A DNA stretch of 64,000 nucleotides from a virus: the IMG/VR virus record IMGVR_UViG_3300030118_004474, positions 24,182-88,181 of that record; one strand, written 5' to 3'. The number at the start of each line of letters is the position of its first letter. Position 1 is the first letter of the stretch. Positions 1 through 5,961 of this stretch are shown here, one piece after another. A program made the position numbers and the translations under genes. The notes under the pieces were generated by a model. It saw only the letters and a list, made by a program, of their open reading frames with translations. It was not told where the DNA came from and searched no databases.

Positions 1-279
1 TTTTGCCATCTTTGGTTGAATATTTCTTATAGTTTGTTCAATAGTCTTATTAGTTCCTGACTCCAACTCCTTTTTTAGTTTTTTAGCCGCTTTTTGATAG
101 CGTTTTTGGGCTGGTTCTTTCCACGCATAAAATGTAGAATAAGGACTAGCCATAAATAGTCCGTGGTCTTCATCTAAAAACTCCCAAATAATTGCCTCAA
201 TTAATCGTGTGCGGCACTCGTCCGCAGTTTTGGGTTCCTCATCGCTATCGTAGGTGGTGTCTAAATATGCTGTCGTCAT
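1..279 (-). CDS. Unrecognised protein, C-terminus cut by window edge
   Basis: I see 93 codons open to the left edge, so the 3' end is missing. The ATG overlaps the TGA of the upstream gene (ATGA), which fixes the start and implies translational coupling. The N-terminal third is acidic; the rest is rich in Lys, Gln and Ala and predicted helical. It is the last visible gene of the leftward operon. I do not recognise the family and assign no function. Confidence 0.7.
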   Translation of the reverse strand, partial: MTTAYLDTTYDSDEEPKTADECRTRLIEAIIWEFLDEDHGLFMASPYSTFYAWKEPAQKRYQKAAKKLKKELESGTNKTIEQTIRNIQPKMAK

Positions 280-521
280 GCAGACTTCTCCTTATACCTC
301 GGATGATTCTTAGGCAAGCGATGTAGGCGGCGTTCACTCATATTTTGCATATACTGAGCAACACTAGCAACACTACTAGCCCAACGCTTTTCCGCCACTT
401 CATCATTTTCGGGAACCATTTGATACTTTAAGTCAACTAAGGCATTGGCGATTAAATCGCTATCTAACAACACTTGAAGAATTTCATACTCACCGTGAGT
501 GACTGTTCTAATCCTCGTCAT
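276..521 (-). CDS. Unrecognised 81-residue protein
   Basis: The chosen ATG (MTRIRTVTHGEYEIL) follows a GTG three codons upstream and lies inside the end of the preceding 55-residue gene, so translation is probably coupled. The sequence reads as a mixed helical protein with a basic C-terminus (RLHRLPKNHPRYKEK). No cofactor motif or membrane segment is visible. Its place in a chain of overlapping genes supports that it is real. Confidence 0.65.
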   Translation of the reverse strand: MTRIRTVTHGEYEILQVLLDSDLIANALVDLKYQMVPENDEVAEKRWASSVASVAQYMQNMSERRLHRLPKNHPRYKEKSA

Positions 522-675
522 CACAACCACAATCCCCGTTTAAATCATCCATAGCCATAATATATCCTGCTAAGGTAAAACATGCCTTTTCAAGTTCAAA
601 ACTAAATGTTTTGTTGAACTTCTTTGCCTCCTCAGTTAGACGAATGAATTCATCGTAAATTTTTTCTAAATTCAT
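508..675 (-). CDS. Small acidic-tailed protein, 55 residues
   Basis: This frame begins at an ATG that overlaps the stop of the histone-fold gene (ATGA) and ends inside the next gene. The first 35 residues look helical. The tail has two close cysteines followed by an acidic run (GDCGCDDED). The Cys pair could bind a metal, but two residues alone are not convincing. No family recognised. Confidence 0.55.
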   Translation of the reverse strand: MNLEKIYDEFIRLTEEAKKFNKTFSFELEKACFTLAGYIMAMDDLNGDCGCDDED

Positions 676-896
676 TCTTTCACCTCGTCCTGCATTTTCA
701 AATATCCCAAGCGAACATCAGCGAGACTAATCCTAGTTGTCGGACCATTTCTTTCTCCTGAAGCAACACCAGTATAACGAACTAGTTGTTTGAGTATTTG
801 CTCACATCTAACTTGTAGTTCCTCAACTGCTTCCGCCTTGATTCCTCTTCCAGTTTCTTCTTTTACAATTCTTCTAATTTCTCTTACACTAACCAT
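672..896 (-). CDS. Histone-fold protein
   Basis: The 74 residues follow the archaeal histone pattern: a short first helix (REIRRIVKEET), a long central helix (AEAVEELQVRCEQILKQLVR), a loop, and a last strand-helix that begins TRISLADVRLGYL, comparable to the TIKAEDI segment of archaeal histones. Archaeal histones dimerise through this fold and wrap DNA. The central helix carries Cys31 and the loop before the last helix (GERNGPTT) is slightly long, so a divergent histone or a TAF-like partner is possible. GGAGAG lies nine bases before the ATG, and the gene overlaps the end of the zinc-finger gene upstream by 13 bases. Role inferred: packing or regulating viral or host DNA. Confidence 0.65.
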   Translation of the reverse strand: MVSVREIRRIVKEETGRGIKAEAVEELQVRCEQILKQLVRYTGVASGERNGPTTRISLADVRLGYLKMQDEVKE

Positions 897-1309
897 TTTT
901 TAAACTCTCCTTTGTTATAAAAAGTTTGGATGCCTGAACTGGTTAAGTTCCAAGCAACCCATAATTGTCCTGTGCCGTAGGATATTTCCATACAAGCCCA
1001 GTCCTTCTTTACAGTTCCTAAATTCTTTACATCTACCATATTTCCATATATCATTCTATACAACATACTAACATGATTAACGTTATCATGTAAATATTGT
1101 ATTACTAAATGTTCTTGAACATTTACCCATTCCTCTTCTGAGTAATATTCTCCCGTCCCCTTACAGATTTTACATTTATTCCCATCACAAATGGGACAAA
1201 CATACCTTCTATCATAGACGGGAAACCTTACTACCTTTTTTAATTCAGCGGGAATTTGTCTGTCTCTACGATTTTCGTCATCACTTCTCTTCCCTGTTTT
1301 TTCTCCCAT
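884..1309 (-). CDS. DnaJ-type zinc-finger motif protein, 141 residues
   Basis: The start at MGEKTGKRSDDENR is preceded by GAGGTTG and lies 70 bases inside the end of the JAMM gene. Residues about 40-55 hold two CxxCxG-like clusters (CPICDG and CKICKGTG), the motif of the DnaJ cysteine-rich zinc centre, here as two copies rather than four. The rest has aromatic and hydrophobic stretches that suggest a small globular domain. No J-domain is present, so it is not a DnaJ. Function unknown; a zinc-stabilised adaptor is plausible. Confidence 0.65.
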   Translation of the reverse strand: MGEKTGKRSDDENRRDRQIPAELKKVVRFPVYDRRYVCPICDGNKCKICKGTGEYYSEEEWVNVQEHLVIQYLHDNVNHVSMLYRMIYGNMVDVKNLGTVKKDWACMEISYGTGQLWVAWNLTSSGIQTFYNKGEFKKWLV

Positions 1310-1782
1310 ATCAACCTCTCCTCTCCACCTAGAACAATTGCTTGGTTTAGAATAGGTCGCCATGTTCTCAACGTTCTCCTATCGGTTCCCGACCAAAAGG
1401 CAACTCCAAACGGGTGGGTATGAATCCAAGACTTTAGGGGAAGTTTCATTCCTGAAACCATAACTCCTCCGTAGTCAACCAGTCCGGGCGAACCGGAATT
1501 CATAAACAGTCTATCATTAGCGTCAACAATAACGCTTACTTCTAAACCACCTAACACTTCTACCGAGGCCTCCCAAATTTTATCTAAGAATAAAGGGCTT
1601 CCTGCGTCAGGCATTCCACTAAAAAGCAGATGCCGCCAAGCATCATGTATAGGTTTCTGCCAAACATCGGCAGGAACATCAGTCCATCGTTCATTCAAAT
1701 TACCTACGGGTTCCTTGATATTATTTCCAAGGAAAAACCCGTGGTAGTCGTTCTCAATTTTTTCTTCCATTTTTTCATTCAT
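1240..1782 (-). CDS. JAMM/MPN+ metalloprotease-like protein
   Basis: The 180-residue product carries the JAMM zinc motif HxHPx(6)SxxD at residues 121-134 (His121, His123, Ser131, Asp134) after a hydrophobic strand, with Glu75 in a VEVLGG context as the likely catalytic acid. JAMM enzymes cleave isopeptide bonds or trim the C-terminus of ubiquitin-like proteins. An E1/ThiF gene lies about 1 kb upstream in the same operon, and a 68-residue protein with a near-terminal Gly-Gly is encoded at 9554-9760. I chose the ATG that overlaps the previous stop (ATGA) over a farther upstream frame lacking a ribosome site. The proteolytic role on the viral ubiquitin-like protein is inferred. Confidence 0.75.
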   Translation of the reverse strand: MNEKMEEKIENDYHGFFLGNNIKEPVGNLNERWTDVPADVWQKPIHDAWRHLLFSGMPDAGSPLFLDKIWEASVEVLGGLEVSVIVDANDRLFMNSGSPGLVDYGGVMVSGMKLPLKSWIHTHPFGVAFWSGTDRRTLRTWRPILNQAIVLGGEERLIWEKKQGREVMTKIVETDKFPLN

Positions 1783-1967
1783 TCTATCACTTCCATTTCT
1801 AATAGTCTTTTTGTTAAGTATTGACAATGTTCCGGCAAGGCGTGAACCTGTCCACTTACTCCATATCCGGCAACATAAATAGCGGGTTCTCCCTCAATTA
1901 TAGTCTGAAAACATAATCGGCAATAAGTCCGACCTGTTCCCATTTTAACACCAAATGCAACCGCCAT
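1779..1967 (-). CDS. Small zinc-finger protein, 62 residues
   Basis: Starts at an ATG with GGAGGAC eight bases upstream; the preceding in-frame TTG is less likely. It has a CxxC pair (CRLC) and, about 30 residues later, a His/Cys pair (HALPEHC), consistent with one zinc site of the LIM or treble-clef kind. It overlaps the JAMM gene by ATGA. Likely a protein- or nucleic-acid-binding module; no family assigned. Confidence 0.6.
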   Translation of the reverse strand: MAVAFGVKMGTGRTYCRLCFQTIIEGEPAIYVAGYGVSGQVHALPEHCQYLTKRLLEMEVIE

Positions 1968-1983
1968 CAAACAGTCCTCCTGT

Positions 1984-2118
1984 TCATTCCTCTTCCCCCA
2001 AAATTTTTTCTTCTACTTCCTTTTGTGTTTTCAAATCATTTAGAAGAAACTTGATTTTTCCCTTCCAAGTCTTTCTTTCTTCTTCTGCCATTTCTTCAAT
2101 GTATTTCCCTTTCTTCAT
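1984..2118 (-). CDS. Small charged helical protein, 44 residues
   Basis: A 45-codon frame starting MKKGKYIEEMAEEERKTWK and ending GEEE, between the 78-residue gene and the zinc-finger gene, without large gaps. It reads as a single amphipathic, highly charged helix. The evidence for a real gene is its position in a chain of close genes. Confidence 0.5.
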   Translation of the reverse strand: MKKGKYIEEMAEEERKTWKGKIKFLLNDLKTQKEVEEKILGEEE

Positions 2119-2123
2119 TTTTC

Positions 2124-2360
2124 TCACTCCAATGGATGGTCAATGTCTTTATCTCCAAGCACCCAACGAAGAGCCTTAACCACGCCCTCCAATGCTTTGT
2201 AGTTCCTCATGTGGTACATCCGTTTCTTCTTCGGCCCGTCCAACATGGACATGTAGTGTGAGTTCTGTTTGCGCTCGGCCTTATCCAGCATGGTTTCAAT
2301 ATCATGCCAAGTTTTATCATAAGCGAAGTGTTCGCTGTCTTGGTGGTCGCTCATTGTCAT
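2124..2360 (-). CDS. Unrecognised 78-residue protein
   Basis: Starts at the first of two nearby ATGs, with GGAGG seven bases upstream. It is rich in His, Lys and Met (HYMSMLDGPKKKRMYHMRN) in the middle and ends in a helix. The ATG overlaps the TGA of the 29-residue frame upstream. No family recognised. Confidence 0.6.
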   Translation of the reverse strand: MTMSDHQDSEHFAYDKTWHDIETMLDKAERKQNSHYMSMLDGPKKKRMYHMRNYKALEGVVKALRWVLGDKDIDHPLE

Positions 2361-2446
2361 TCTTCTTCCTCCTTTAAAATGGATGGGTATTCATCGGTAT
2401 ATATCAACCTATCAGCAATCCATTGTATGATTTGTTTCCTGTTCAT
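2357..2446 (-). CDS. Very small protein, 29 residues
   Basis: A 30-codon frame (starts MNRKQIIQWIADRL) joined by ATGA overlaps on both sides to its neighbours. The acidic end (LKEEEE) is encoded by the ribosome binding site of the next gene. It may be a true micro-protein or mainly a coupling element. Confidence 0.45.
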   Translation of the reverse strand: MNRKQIIQWIADRLIYTDEYPSILKEEEE

Positions 2447-2601
2447 GCGCTCCACCCATTTACAATCTCGGCGTGTTCTTCGCAACAAGCAAAACCTTCG
2501 GGGATTTCAATACCGTGAGTCATGCAGGATGGTTCACCACACACATCACAGGTGATATAGTAGGGAGACTCAAGTTCAATTTTACAGGTCTTACACTTCA
2601 T
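2443..2601 (-). CDS. Cysteine-rich small zinc protein, 52 residues
   Basis: The sequence has paired cysteines CKTC, CDVCGEPSC, a lone His and then CCEEH, enough for two zinc sites as in small RING- or treble-clef-like modules. The start ATG and the stop both form ATGA overlaps with neighbours. Fold type inferred from Cys/His spacing only. Confidence 0.6.
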   Translation of the reverse strand: MKCKTCKIELESPYYITCDVCGEPSCMTHGIEIPEGFACCEEHAEIVNGWSA

Positions 2602-2699
2602 TCTTCTTCCCCCGAATAATCTTTTAATACCCTATGTATAATCTCGGACATAAGCCCTATAAACACAATCATAACCGTTAGTGTAATTACAGGGTTCAT
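2598..2699 (-). CDS. Small single-span membrane protein, 33 residues
   Basis: Nearly half of the protein is a hydrophobic segment (VITLTVMIVFIGLM) followed by a charged tail. It is directly downstream of another small membrane protein and both are coupled by ATGA overlaps, so the pair may act together in the host membrane. Function unknown. Confidence 0.55.
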   Translation of the reverse strand: MNPVITLTVMIVFIGLMSEIIHRVLKDYSGEEE

Positions 2700-2821
2700 T
2701 CTTCTTCACCTAATCCTCTGAATCGTCGCCATAGTGCATATAGATACCTCCCTGCAACTGCTAGCACTAATAAGTCTAAAAGGATTCCTACTGTAATAAA
2801 TATCATCATTTCTGTTTCCAT
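2696..2821 (-). CDS. Small single-span membrane protein, 41 residues
   Basis: Residues 5-23 form one hydrophobic span (MMIFITVGILLDLLVLAVA), followed by a basic segment (RYLYALWRRFRG), so the positive-inside rule would put the C-terminus in the cytoplasm. Ends in EEE encoded by the next ribosome site. It lies between the E1 gene and the second membrane micro-protein. Confidence 0.6.
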   Translation of the reverse strand: METEMMIFITVGILLDLLVLAVAGRYLYALWRRFRGLGEEE

Positions 2822-2830
2822 GTCTTCACC

Positions 2831-3382
2831 TCAAATACTCAACTGAATATGTTTCTTGACATCTTCACCAGCAAACCAACGCTGAATCCATTGTGCTCCC
2901 ATACCAGCAATAGCAACGTGGGTAAAGTGAATATCCCCTGCGGAACCATCCCAACTATCACCTTGGCAACTAAACGAACCATCAGGTCCAACATTCAACA
3001 TAGAAAGAATGTTTGGGTCTTCTTCGTAAGAAACCAATAACCCGTTTCTTCCCTGTGCTCTTAGGTCAAGCCAAGACATGCCCGTTTTGTAAAGCATCTG
3101 TCGCACAGCCAAATTATCTGCACAACAAACCACTAGGTCGTAGTTTGAAATTTGATTCTGCGTTAGCACCTTGTAAGGTTGTGGGATAACATAGGGCCAA
3201 CCTGCAAAGCAAGAAACCTTGTGTTTATCCAGCATACTGTCAGTAAAATTTTGATAGGTCAAATTCTTTTGTTCTACGGTGTCCGGGTCAAAGACCGTTA
3301 ACTCATAGATACCAGTTCTAGCCAAACAAGGAATCAAATGTGAACCTATTCCTCCTGCTCCAATTATCAATACTTTTCTCAT
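2831..3382 (-). CDS. E1/ThiF-family adenylating enzyme
   Basis: Residues 8-13 are the Rossmann glycine loop GAGGIG. The segment from residue 32, DPDTVEQKNLTYQNF, matches the ThiF/MoeB/E1 signature D-x-D-x-V-x-x-x-N-L, followed by Lys55 and VVCCADNLAVRQ, the usual acidic-Asn-Arg pattern. Cys139 lies where a thioester cysteine could sit. The protein is short (183 residues, against roughly 240-350 for ThiF/MoeB), a minimal adenylation domain. Such enzymes activate the C-terminal Gly of ubiquitin-like proteins with ATP. The JAMM gene in the same operon and the Gly-Gly protein at 9554-9760 make a modification or sulfur-transfer system likely. ATGA overlap with the TFB-like gene; GGAGG precedes the start. 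Confidence 0.8.
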   Translation of the reverse strand: MRKVLIIGAGGIGSHLIPCLARTGIYELTVFDPDTVEQKNLTYQNFTDSMLDKHKVSCFAGWPYVIPQPYKVLTQNQISNYDLVVCCADNLAVRQMLYKTGMSWLDLRAQGRNGLLVSYEEDPNILSMLNVGPDGSFSCQGDSWDGSAGDIHFTHVAIAGMGAQWIQRWFAGEDVKKHIQLSI

Positions 3383-4023
3383 ATTATTTCCTCCAATTTT
3401 TTATTATATTTTAGCACGGTTTGTCTGCTAATATAGAAAGCCCGTGCAACTTTCCTTAGCGATAAATTCGTCGTCCTATAAACACAAGCAGACAATATAT
3501 TCATGTTTATGTCAATTTTTTTAGATAACGCCCCTACAAAACTACCTATTGTTTTACATTCTTCTTCATCTAAATTAAGCGGTAGATTTCTTAGTAAGGC
3601 TTCCCATTCAGGCGGCCTATAAATTTCTGTTTCTTTTAGTCTCCCAAGTAGCGTCTTTACTGTTTTAGGGCGGACGCCCATATATGCACAATAATGTTTT
3701 AGTCTAGATACTTGGTTAGTATTACCCATGTATATGTGTAGGGATAAAACCGCTAGTGTATTTGAAGTATATCTGCTACTTCTGTATAGATTGATATAAC
3801 TACTTCGGTATATTCTTTTTACCGCCTCTATGTCTTCTACTCCGTATTCTCTACAAAGTATAACCAAGTCAACCATTTCTCTATCTACGGGTTTCTCACT
3901 TAAGGAAACCGAATATATTCTTGGAACCACGAACGAACCACACTCACGACATTTTATTGCCTGAGAGCCAGTCAATAACATTTTTTGTGGACGGTTTGAA
4001 GTTCTGCAAACTAAGCACTCCAT
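3379..4023 (-). CDS. TFB/TFIIB-like transcription initiation factor
   Basis: The 214 residues begin with a zinc ribbon (Cys3, Cys6, Cys25, Cys28). Two helical repeats follow, around residues 90-133 (AVLSLHIYMG to GRLKE) and 170-214 (NILSACVYRT to NKKLEEI), each ending in a helix-turn-helix like the cyclin folds of archaeal TFB (compare TVKTLLGRLKE and SRQTVLKYNKKLEE). TFB binds TBP-DNA and recruits RNA polymerase. It is shorter than the roughly 300-residue cellular protein, with a compressed linker. The start at MECLVC has GGAGG nine bases upstream and lies 80 bases inside the previous gene. It could redirect host polymerase to viral promoters. Confidence 0.72.
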   Translation of the reverse strand: MECLVCRTSNRPQKMLLTGSQAIKCRECGSFVVPRIYSVSLSEKPVDREMVDLVILCREYGVEDIEAVKRIYRSSYINLYRSSRYTSNTLAVLSLHIYMGNTNQVSRLKHYCAYMGVRPKTVKTLLGRLKETEIYRPPEWEALLRNLPLNLDEEECKTIGSFVGALSKKIDINMNILSACVYRTTNLSLRKVARAFYISRQTVLKYNKKLEEII

Positions 4024-5308
4024 CTTTGAAATCCTCCTCAAATCTTTTTTTACCAAAGTATTTATCATAACCTCTTAGGGTAGAAACACTATCAATGTTC
4101 TTTTTATCATTTATTAGAACCATCACCCTAGAGGCTATTTGGTCGCCAACACTAACCCGTGATTCGGTTTGGTCAATACAGATACTACCTAGACTACGAT
4201 ATAGGTTTTTACCGTCCGAATAAATTTGTGATGAAAAGTAATCTTCGGTATTATTGATTTGAATTCTATAAGTCTTAGACAACAACTTTTGCCAACTTTC
4301 AAACGATTCCTTATCCCCATGTTTTGCGAATACCTTTAACGCTGTTAGCATCTTTTCGTCATCTTTAGGAATGATGTGTTCTAAGCATATAGTCTGAACA
4401 TCTTGTCTTCCAGTCACAACATGTTTTCCTTTTTCATGTCTAGTTATCACCATCCAACATGCTCCCGGTCCACGAACATAAAGACCGTGAGAAGCACCGG
4501 GACGACCAGTATTGACTGTTAATTCGTGAACGTTAGGAAACGACTTGTGAAGTTTTTCTACAAGTTCCATGCTTCTTTTCGTCACTAAATTAGTAGACTT
4601 ATTTTGAATCATAAATGCTTCAATTATCTTTTCTTGAGAATCAGTTAAAAATTTACCCGTTGATTGATGATATAGGTTCTGAAAAGGTATTGCCGTGTAT
4701 TTGTTGTGAGAACCCTGACATGCTCTTATGAACATAACTGCTTGTTTAAAGGGCATTTCAAACCATATATCGGTATAGAGTTGAATCGCTACTGAATCTG
4801 GCCCAGTTCTCTCTAAATCCAACAGAGTCTCTACTCGCTCCTTTTTTGATGTAAAAAAGGTATATTTAATTTTATTAACCATCGCAGAAGTAATTTCCGT
4901 AGGGGTTTCCATAAAATTACACACATCGTCATCAATTTCTTCGCTATCTTTATACTTGGGCATCTTGTAAATGATAATTTGTAGTAGTCTTACCAAGTTT
5001 TTTAGAGAAATCTTATCCCCGTTAATAAAATATGAACGGCCCTTTTTTGCTATCCTAACATTTTTTGTTGATTCTAAATCACCCATAACACAAAAAGCAA
5101 GTTCACCGTGTAGGAATCCCTTGATTGTTCTAGTGAAACTTTTGTCGTCTAATGCTGAGGTATCAAAATTATTTCGTCTATATCTATATCTATATCCCCT
5201 ACTAGGGTTTGGGTTAACCCAACCATTTTTATTAGTAAATACTATTGGGTTTCCTACTCTTTGGCCTCTTCTTCCCCTAAAATGTATTGTAGTTTTTATT
5301 GGTGTCAT
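3944..5308 (-). CDS. Large unrecognised operon protein, 454 residues
   Basis: The start overlaps the preceding stop (ATGA). The N-terminus is strongly basic with a Tyr/Arg run (SRGYRYRYRRNN), suggesting nucleic-acid contact. Later stretches such as VNTGRPGASHGLYVRGPGACWMV are Gly-rich and well formed but match no motif I can name. No membrane segment. It lies directly upstream of the TFB-like gene. A replication or transcription role is possible only by position. Confidence 0.75.
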   Translation of the reverse strand: MTPIKTTIHFRGRRGQRVGNPIVFTNKNGWVNPNPSRGYRYRYRRNNFDTSALDDKSFTRTIKGFLHGELAFCVMGDLESTKNVRIAKKGRSYFINGDKISLKNLVRLLQIIIYKMPKYKDSEEIDDDVCNFMETPTEITSAMVNKIKYTFFTSKKERVETLLDLERTGPDSVAIQLYTDIWFEMPFKQAVMFIRACQGSHNKYTAIPFQNLYHQSTGKFLTDSQEKIIEAFMIQNKSTNLVTKRSMELVEKLHKSFPNVHELTVNTGRPGASHGLYVRGPGACWMVITRHEKGKHVVTGRQDVQTICLEHIIPKDDEKMLTALKVFAKHGDKESFESWQKLLSKTYRIQINNTEDYFSSQIYSDGKNLYRSLGSICIDQTESRVSVGDQIASRVMVLINDKKNIDSVSTLRGYDKYFGKKRFEEDFKDGVLSLQNFKPSTKNVIDWLSGNKMS

Positions 5309-5541
5309 TCATCCACCTCCGAGTAGTAGATTTGTTCAGAAAGGTAACCATCGCAAATCTGAGTAAGTTTCTCTTGAATCTGTTTAGCAATAGCAGGTAT
5401 AGTATTCCTGTGTAGGGCCAACCAAATTCTCTCTGTTTCATTCATTATGATTGTAATGCCGGTGCTACCCTTTTTAGTAATCACCATTGGTGGCATATCA
5501 TTATCACGAACTATTTTATATTCAATAGTTTTTTCTGTCAT
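5305..5541 (-). CDS. Unrecognised 78-residue protein
   Basis: Start at MTEKTIEYKIVRDND, preceded by AGGTGAAAG; an upstream GTG is less likely. Alternating hydrophobic residues (MVITKKGSTGITIIM) suggest a small beta hairpin followed by a helix. Coupled to the 454-residue gene by overlap. No family recognised. Confidence 0.6.
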   Translation of the reverse strand: MTEKTIEYKIVRDNDMPPMVITKKGSTGITIIMNETERIWLALHRNTIPAIAKQIQEKLTQICDGYLSEQIYYSEVDE

Positions 5542-5737
5542 TTCTTTCACCTAGTTTTTTCATATATTCTAGCGGGCTTTCCTTGAGGGTCTGCCTACTC
5601 ACCGTTACGTGAGGAAATTGCTCAAACAAATGCGGCAATACCTCAAATAGTTTATCTTCTATTTCATAATTTTTAGTCCACACAGAGCCATTGGCTTTAA
5701 AGACCGTCACTCTATATAAGATGTTTTCATTTTCCAT
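5522..5737 (-). CDS. Unrecognised 71-residue protein
   Basis: Reads as a small alpha/beta protein (ILYRVTVFKANGSVWTKNYEI, then a helix). It overlaps its upstream neighbour by 31 bases and its downstream neighbour by 20, typical of this operon. Function unknown. Confidence 0.6.
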   Translation of the reverse strand: MENENILYRVTVFKANGSVWTKNYEIEDKLFEVLPHLFEQFPHVTVSRQTLKESPLEYMKKLGERNDRKNY

Positions 5738-5961
5738 AATATCATTCCTCCTTTTTCTATTTTTTCATATTTTTTTTCTGTTTTAATTAAGCATCGGATT
5801 TGCATGGTGGTAGGAACGTTTGTTCTTTTACCTCCTCTATCCGAGCGATATTGTTCAAATTTTTCTCTGATGTTTTCTGCTGTTCGCTCCTTGCCATCAG
5901 CCATAATTCTGTCAATCACCCAAAAGACCTGCTTTCGGTGTCTTTTTCTTCTAGTGGTCAT
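5707..5961 (-). CDS. Winged-helix-like small protein, 84 residues
   Basis: A basic N-terminus (MTTRRKRHRKQ) precedes helix VFWVIDRIMADGKERTAENI, a second helix with NVPTTMQIRCLI in recognition-helix position, and a beta end (YEKIEKGGMILWKM), the order of a winged helix. Similar layouts occur at 7887-8183 and 10034-10261, so the operon may encode a small family. DNA binding is inferred. The ATG overlaps the stop of nrdJ. Confidence 0.6.
   Translation of the reverse strand: MTTRRKRHRKQVFWVIDRIMADGKERTAENIREKFEQYRSDRGGKRTNVPTTMQIRCLIKTEKKYEKIEKGGMILWKMKTSYIE

Noticed and set aside
3944-5308. The 454-residue protein considered as a primase or polymerase fragment.
   Set aside because: No Asp-x-Asp, Walker or zinc motif supports it; only its position is suggestive.
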